From NCBI GenBank assembly GCA_947685225.1, contig CANTUV010000033.1, positions 57,947,001 to 58,011,000 of the forward strand: DNA of 64,000 nt, read 5' to 3'. Source of the stretch: Garcia nutans. Lineage: Eukaryota; Streptophyta; Magnoliopsida; Malpighiales; Euphorbiaceae. Under the pieces are notes generated by a model. That model saw only the letters and a program-made list of their open reading frames with translations, searched no databases and had not been told where the DNA came from. Within the stretch, counting starts at the first letter, position 1. Each line of letters starts with the position of its first letter. Made by a program: the position numbers and the translations under genes. This document shows, one piece after another, positions 58,869-64,000 of the stretch.

Positions 58869-60118
58869 ATGGCCTCTCTCAATCTCTTCCTCTTGTTCTT
58901 TATTCATGCCATTTTCTTGCTTTCTTCTTCAGTAGTGCTCTCTCTCTCTCTCTCTCTCTCTCTCTAATCCTTTTTTAATGGAAATATCACATTCTGATTT
59001 GCATATTATATGTATTTTCTTTTAATTCTGTACATTATTTTTGCATGCCAAGGAAATTTATTAGAAGTGCCTTTGAATTTTGTTACTAAAAAGCCCAATT
59101 GAATTTTGTTAATATTAATATATGAAGAGGGGGAATGGATTATGAATTTTTATTCAGCAGGAGAAAATGTGTATTTATCTATTAATTATTCAGAGAAATA
59201 TATATTTATTTATTGGTAGACTATATATTTTAAATTGCGATGTTTTTTAAGTGGCTTAATGCTCTTGTAATTCTAATTGCATTCAAAATCTTATTTAGGC
59301 ACTAATTAATTAATTAAAATAAATTAACCTGTTACAAATGCCAAAAAAAAAAAGAAATGAATTAATTAAACACTAATTATTTATATTAATTTATATCATC
59401 TTTTTTTCTCAGTAATTGGAAAACTTGCAGACAAGGACGATAAAGAAGATCATGTTCTACAAGGCATAAATAGTTACAGAACATCCTTGCGCCTTCCAGT
59501 GCTAGTCAAGAACGAAAAGGCCAGCTGTCTCGCCGACAAAATTGCCGACAAATTAGAGGACCAACCATGCAATGCCACGGCCACCGCCACTTCATTCCAG
59601 TTACAATATAACCCAGAACTACTATCAAAGTGTGGAATAATTATATCCTACAACCGTTGTAGCAATAAATGTCTACAATGGACCAATGAGATTCTTACAC
59701 GTAGATTAAATGATTCATTTCATTGGTCCGTTGTAGGCATTTAATCTACGTGTAAGAATTTTATTGGTCCGTTGTAGACATTTATTGCTACAACGGTTGT
59801 AGTATATAATTATTCCAAAGTGTGGCATTGACAGTAACACTACGGGAGATGGTGTGATTTTGCCCGTTTGCTCGCCCAAATTGGTTCCAACTCTTGTGCT
59901 TGCTAATTATACACAAACCCAATTAATACGCCAAATATATAAATGATTCGAGATTTACCGGCGCCGGACTTGGGTCTGAGGATGATTGGATGGTGGTTTT
60001 TTTGAGCACAGATACAGCCGGTGACAGTTTCGCCGGAGCAAATATTTTGGTTTCAAAGGTTGGTTTTGGTTATTGCTTTATGTGTTTGTTGGATGGGTTG
60101 CGATGCTTGTTTATGTAA
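58869..60118 (+). pseudogene. Second GPI-anchored protein gene, disrupted
   Basis: Exon 1 starts at 58869 (MASLNLFLLFFIHAIFLLSSS) and runs into a (CT)n microsatellite (58938-58965) where a splice donor should lie. Exon 2 starts at 59431 (DKDDKEDHVLQGINSYRTSLRL, then ASCLADKIADKL, PCNATAT, NPELLSKCG). It is broken by a 181-bp MITE (59636-59816), resumes as CGIDSNTTGDGVILPVC and LVLANYTQTQ, and is then thrown out of frame by a few extra bases near 59925. The final SEDDWMVVFLSTDTAGDSFAG-like text is in another frame. It is clearly a paralogue of the intact gene at 52.2 kb. Confidence 0.85.
59636..59816. mobile_element. Mutator-like MITE with ~78-bp terminal inverted repeats
   Basis: The element is almost entirely one hairpin. 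The left arm starts AATAATTATATCCTACAACC and the right arm, read inward, ATAATTATATACTACAACC. Both continue GTTGTAGCAATAAATGTCTA and share TTCTTACACGTAGATTAAATG before a short centre. AAAGTGTGG is duplicated at 59627-59635 and 59817-59825, the 9-bp duplication typical of Mutator-like elements. It interrupts the GPI-2 coding exon at the conserved SKCGI position. Confidence 0.85.
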
Positions 60119-60919
60119 TAGTAATGTATTATATTAAAGTTCTCATCAATATTATTACTTATAATATTTTGTGACATTATTATATATCTATGTTTAAGCG
60201 ATTTTGTAAATAAAAAAAAAATGTAAGACTTGTTAATTAGTTTCATTTTCTGAACATTCTCTTTTTTTTTCCCCCAAACTAAACATTCTCTTATATCCCT
60301 TATTAAAAAATTAAAAAAAAAAACTTAAACAGGAAATGTGAGAAATTTTTTTAATAATTAAGTTTACTAAATAATTAGGTTTTCATTATATTTATATTTA
60401 ATTTTAATATTAAATTAAGAATTAGATTAAAAAAAAGTATGTTTATTAATTTTAAATGGAAATTTAAGCAATTATAAAAAATTAATTACTTAAATTTTTA
60501 CAATAATTTAATTAATTAGATTTGGAGAAAAATAGTGAAATTTCACCTTCAATATCTTAAAGCTATTAATTATCAACATTCGGCACTGGTTGCACAAGAA
60601 ATTTAAAAAATTTTACTATATAATCTTGTTTGATATTGTTTAAATTTTACTATATAATTTTATTTGATCTTATTTAACTAATGATATTATGTTTGTTTGT
60701 AAATAATTTATACTAAAAATTGAATTGAGGAATTTATATGTCAAAAGATAACTATATCATTAATTTAAGATATGATAAAATAAAATAAAAAAAGATGTTA
60801 TAAGGATATTATTTAAACTTTTTATATAAAATTATGTTACAATTAAATAAATTAATATTTTTTTAATTGATTTTTTAATATTTTATTATATTTTTTAAAT
60901 ATAATATTATATTTTTTAA
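60119..60919. other. AT-rich intergenic region
   Basis: No gene or clear element is seen between the GPI-2 pseudogene and the SINE; poly-A and poly-T runs dominate. Confidence 0.4.
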
Positions 60920-60933
60920 TAAAATATAATTTA

Positions 60934-61142
60934 GCCAATCAGGGTGTGGTCTGGTTGGTCATCCTACCTTTCAAAAAAGTTGGTAGGATGCGGAGGTCTA
61001 GGGTTCGATTCCTGCCGACCACACATTCAGCACCATTATAGTGCATGCTAATACCTCTATAGTGCTCAGGGGAGAACTACCCCTGCTGTGTAGCCCACAA
61101 TATTATTCGGTCCACTAGTGACCTCCTTAGTATTCAAAAAAA
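60934..61142 (+). mobile_element. tRNA-derived SINE
   Basis: The head (60940-61025) looks like a tRNA gene with internal polymerase III boxes: TGTGGTCTGGTTGGTC as A box and GGTTCGATTCC (61008-61018) as B box. The body is unrelated and the element ends in an A-rich tail (AAAAAAA). A perfect 14-bp duplication TAAAATATAATTTA flanks it (60920-60933 and 61143-61156). It is too long and does not fold as a complete tRNA, so I call it a SINE rather than a tRNA gene. Confidence 0.85.
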
Positions 61143-61156
61143 TAAAATATAATTTA

Positions 61157-64000
61157 TATAATATATCTCTTTAAAATATATTTTTAACAATAATTTTTTT
61201 TAGTAATTTATGAAATGCACTGTAATGGATGCAATGTCCGCTGCAATTTATTATAGATTATTAATTATTTTGGCTGTAAAGCCACATTGTCAGTTTGCTT
61301 GAACATCAATATTGTTTTTGTTCTATACAATGGAGGTTAAATGTTTTTTAATAATATTCATTAAATTGGTAGAAGTTTTTGGTAACTCTTTGAAAGCAAT
61401 GAATTGATTAATTAGAGTGCATCTAAATTCTAATAAATTAGTATCATATTTTATTTTCTTCTTTTCTCTCTTTTCAACTTCAAGTGTTGTTTTATTAAAA
61501 AATTAAAAATGTTTATTTCATTTTAAATATTGTTTCTATAAATTCAAAACAACATTAATTATAAAATTTTAAGTTTGTTCTTATTTATTATATTTTAGAC
61601 TATAAAATATTTAAAAAGAGTAATTAGATAAATTATTAATATAAAATTTTGATAAAATTTATAATTATTAATTATTATTTTAATCTATATGATTTTTTTG
61701 AACAAATATTTTAATCTATATGGTTTATTTTTACACAATATTTACAGGGAAATGAAAGAAAATAAAATAATGAAATACTGTGTAAATTGAAGTTTAATTA
61801 ATTAAAAGAATAAATTTAATATATATATATATATAAACATATAAATAAAAGGTTTATTCTTAGGAATAGGAAAATTCAATTTATTTTGACTTTGGTGCAA
61901 TGTCAGTCTTAACCTTAAAAGTGCAACACAAATTGGTTGTTTTTTTAGGGCTTTTTTTAATCTTTGTGCTAATAAGTGTCTAAGACCCATTAATGTAAAC
62001 TTTTCCTTTTTGCAAAATCAATGGAGAAAGCGACATCGTTTTAAAATTTTTTTAGTAATTAAAATTTTTTAGAGAGTTGATATTACCTTTTAAATGCTCC
62101 ATCCAATTGGACCAGGTGCATATGAAATATAATAGGTACAATTTGCACGCTTTTTATTGTCAAAACTCAAAATATTAGTACAAAAAATAATAAAACATTT
62201 TTTTCTATAATCATAAAATATTTTTTACTTCTTATAAAAATATTATAATTAAATTATTATTATTAAATTAAAATATTATACAAATTGGTTATTTTACTTC
62301 AAAAAATATTATTATTAAATTATAATTCATTAGTTCATTTATTTATTTTTAAAATAACTCTGAAATGAATCTATTTTCATGGAATTGAGAGTATTATTAT
62401 CATTATTAATATTATTGTTGTTGTTGTTGTTGTTGTTGTTAAGAAGAATTTATGTTATGAACTTATCAATAGACGCAAAAATGATGAGTTATGTATATTA
62501 TTAGTTTTTGTTTTTACATTTATAATGATATTTTTTATTATATTTATTTTTTTACTATTTATTTTTATTTAATCATTATATTTATAATATACTAATTACA
62601 ATTTTTAAGTAATATACAAAATTTTGCAAATACTAATAATCATTTAATTATTTAAAGATTAGTATGTCTTTTGCATTTATATATATATATATATATAGAT
62701 ATGATTTGGGTTTTTTAGCAAAATTATTATTTAATTTTTAAAATTAAAATTTTCAAAAGTATAAAATTATTATTAAACATTGCCGCTTAGCAAGTGGTTT
62801 AAAACTAATTATGTTGCAAAACATTGCCACTTAACAAGTGGGTTTAAAATTAATTATGTTACAATTAACTTTCTTATCTTATCACGTGTCAAATTTACTT
62901 AAAATATATTTTAATAAATATTAAATAAAAATAATTTATTTAAATATTAAAATTTTAAGATATTAAATATAAAAAATTCATATTAATTATCTATTATATT
63001 TTTAAATTTTTATATGCTCTATGATATATTTTTTATTTAACTGAAAAATAATATTTACACAAGCTTACTATTTTTTTCAATTTGTTGATAACATCTAATT
63101 TATTTAATATTAAATATTTTGTTGTATTATATTATACGTCTCTCTCTTATTTTGCCATGTATTTTAATTTTTAAAATTTTAAATTAAATTATTATTTTTT
63201 ATAATAGATATTAAAATTAATTTTCTTTTTTCTTTTTCCATTTAGACACTAATTACATTAAGGGAATTAGATTTAGATTTACAAATATATCTTATTTTAT
63301 TTTGAATATAGTAAAAAAATATTTATTTTTTAATTTTCCCTTCTTTTAATAAATAAATTAATATTGTTATTGCTGCACTTTGGACATATAATAATGCATG
63401 TATGCATATTTAATTGATTTAAAATTAAAATGAACTAGCTTACTTATTTTAGTCAAGTCAATTTTCAAAAATTTCATGAAACTAATAATACTAAATGAGT
63501 TTTTTTTAGCATAAAAAATTGAATTTAAATTTATTGCCATATTATTTATGTACTTATCATAAGACAATACGTTGTTTTATTATTTTTTTAATATAATAAT
63601 TAAGATTTTTTATTAATGAATGGAGAGTAAAAATAATATATATTATTATTATTATACGTTGTTATGTTATATTAAATAAGTTTTTAAAATAAAATAAGAA
63701 ACAAAATTAATTATAAAAATTTGAGAAAAAAAGTAATGATACTATCTATAATTAAACTTTAAGATTTTATTAAAAAAAATTATTAAAATTTATCTTAAAA
63801 TTCTAAATTTTGAGTTTTTTAAAAAAGAGCAGTAATTAATCTGTTTAATACATATATGATCTATAATATTATAAAATAAATATCACCATATTGTATATAG
63901 ATTTAATTCACCATATATAAATATAAAAATAAATAATTATTATGTAAGAAGAAAAAATGAATTAAAAATAATAAAAACACCTTAAAATATTAATTTATAT
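61157..64000. other. AT-rich gene-free end of the window
   Basis: No gene is seen. Notable simple repeats are (AT)n at 61820-61834 and 62679-62697, and (TTG)n at 62415-62440. A direct repeat of about 47 bp (ACATTGCCGCTTAGCAAGTGG type) lies at 62778-62824 and 62820-62872. Short ORFs are composition artefacts. Confidence 0.5.

Noticed and set aside
60940..61025. A tRNA gene on the plus strand
   Set aside because: A and B boxes are present, but the segment is too long between arms, has no proper acceptor pairing, and is embedded in a longer unit with poly(A) tail and target duplication: a SINE.

Overview
This 64 kb window is plant nuclear DNA. It shows AT-rich intergenic stretches, GT-AG introns, plant-only gene families (NPH3-type BTB, Topors-like RING, AMI1 amidase, IDM/ACD alpha-crystallin proteins, NF-YC) and a dense load of plant transposons. 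Gene content points to a eudicot. A Malpighiales/Euphorbiaceae-like genome is my guess only, with low confidence. There are no operons; each gene has its own introns and promoter.

Layout. 1-0.9 kb: RTE-type LINE remnant. 1.1-5.1 kb (+): protein with four Myb/SANT-like repeats, 5' end not visible. 5.65-8.35 kb (+): cation/calcium exchanger (CCX) with a frameshift and a lost ion-site Asp. 11.4-12.2 kb (+): NF-YC. 12.4-13.1 kb: 350-bp direct duplication with a hairpin spacer. 13.7-15.2 kb (-): IDM2/3-like alpha-crystallin protein whose 5'UTR exon lies near 20.6 kb; its 5.3-kb leader intron holds LINE and LTR debris. 22.2-23.9 kb (+): related ACD22.3-like gene. 25.1-25.7 kb (-): unknown, possibly plastid-targeted membrane protein with a 1-nt frameshift. 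26.6-29.6 kb (+): NPH3/BTB pseudogene. 30.0-34.0 kb (+): LTR retrotransposon in which most of pol has been replaced by spliced pieces of two host genes, the DNA polymerase delta catalytic subunit and a STICHEL-like AAA+ protein, fused in a 526-codon ORF. 34.3-35.4 kb: non-autonomous hAT element with a perfect 8-bp target duplication. 36.5-38.7 kb (+): Topors-like RING E3. 39.3-42.7 kb (+): AMI1-type amidase with a premature stop. 43.4-44.3 kb: PIF/Harbinger-type MITE. 45.0-49.2 kb (+): intact mevalonate kinase. 50.2-51.4 kb (-): decayed glucose/ribitol-dehydrogenase-like SDR with G-box/ABRE motifs upstream. 52.2-53.1 kb (+): GPI-anchored protein. 54.9-58.8 kb: degenerate autonomous hAT element. 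58.9-60.1 kb (+): second GPI-anchored gene, broken by a Mutator-like MITE and indels. 60.9-61.1 kb: tRNA-derived SINE. The rest to 64 kb is AT-rich with no gene that I can see.

Most notable: the LTR element with two captured host transcripts is the best candidate for something undescribed. A second theme is that intact single-copy-type genes (mevalonate kinase, NF-YC, Topors, Myb/SANT, ACD22.3, GPI-1) alternate with genes carrying one or several disabling lesions (CCX, IDM-like, unknown membrane protein, NPH3, AMI1, SDR, GPI-2). That pattern fits a duplicated block undergoing gene loss; the lone homopolymer indels could instead be assembly errors. Family assignments are from recognition of the translated sequences, not from a database search. 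Exon borders were placed by reading frame plus GT/AG sites.
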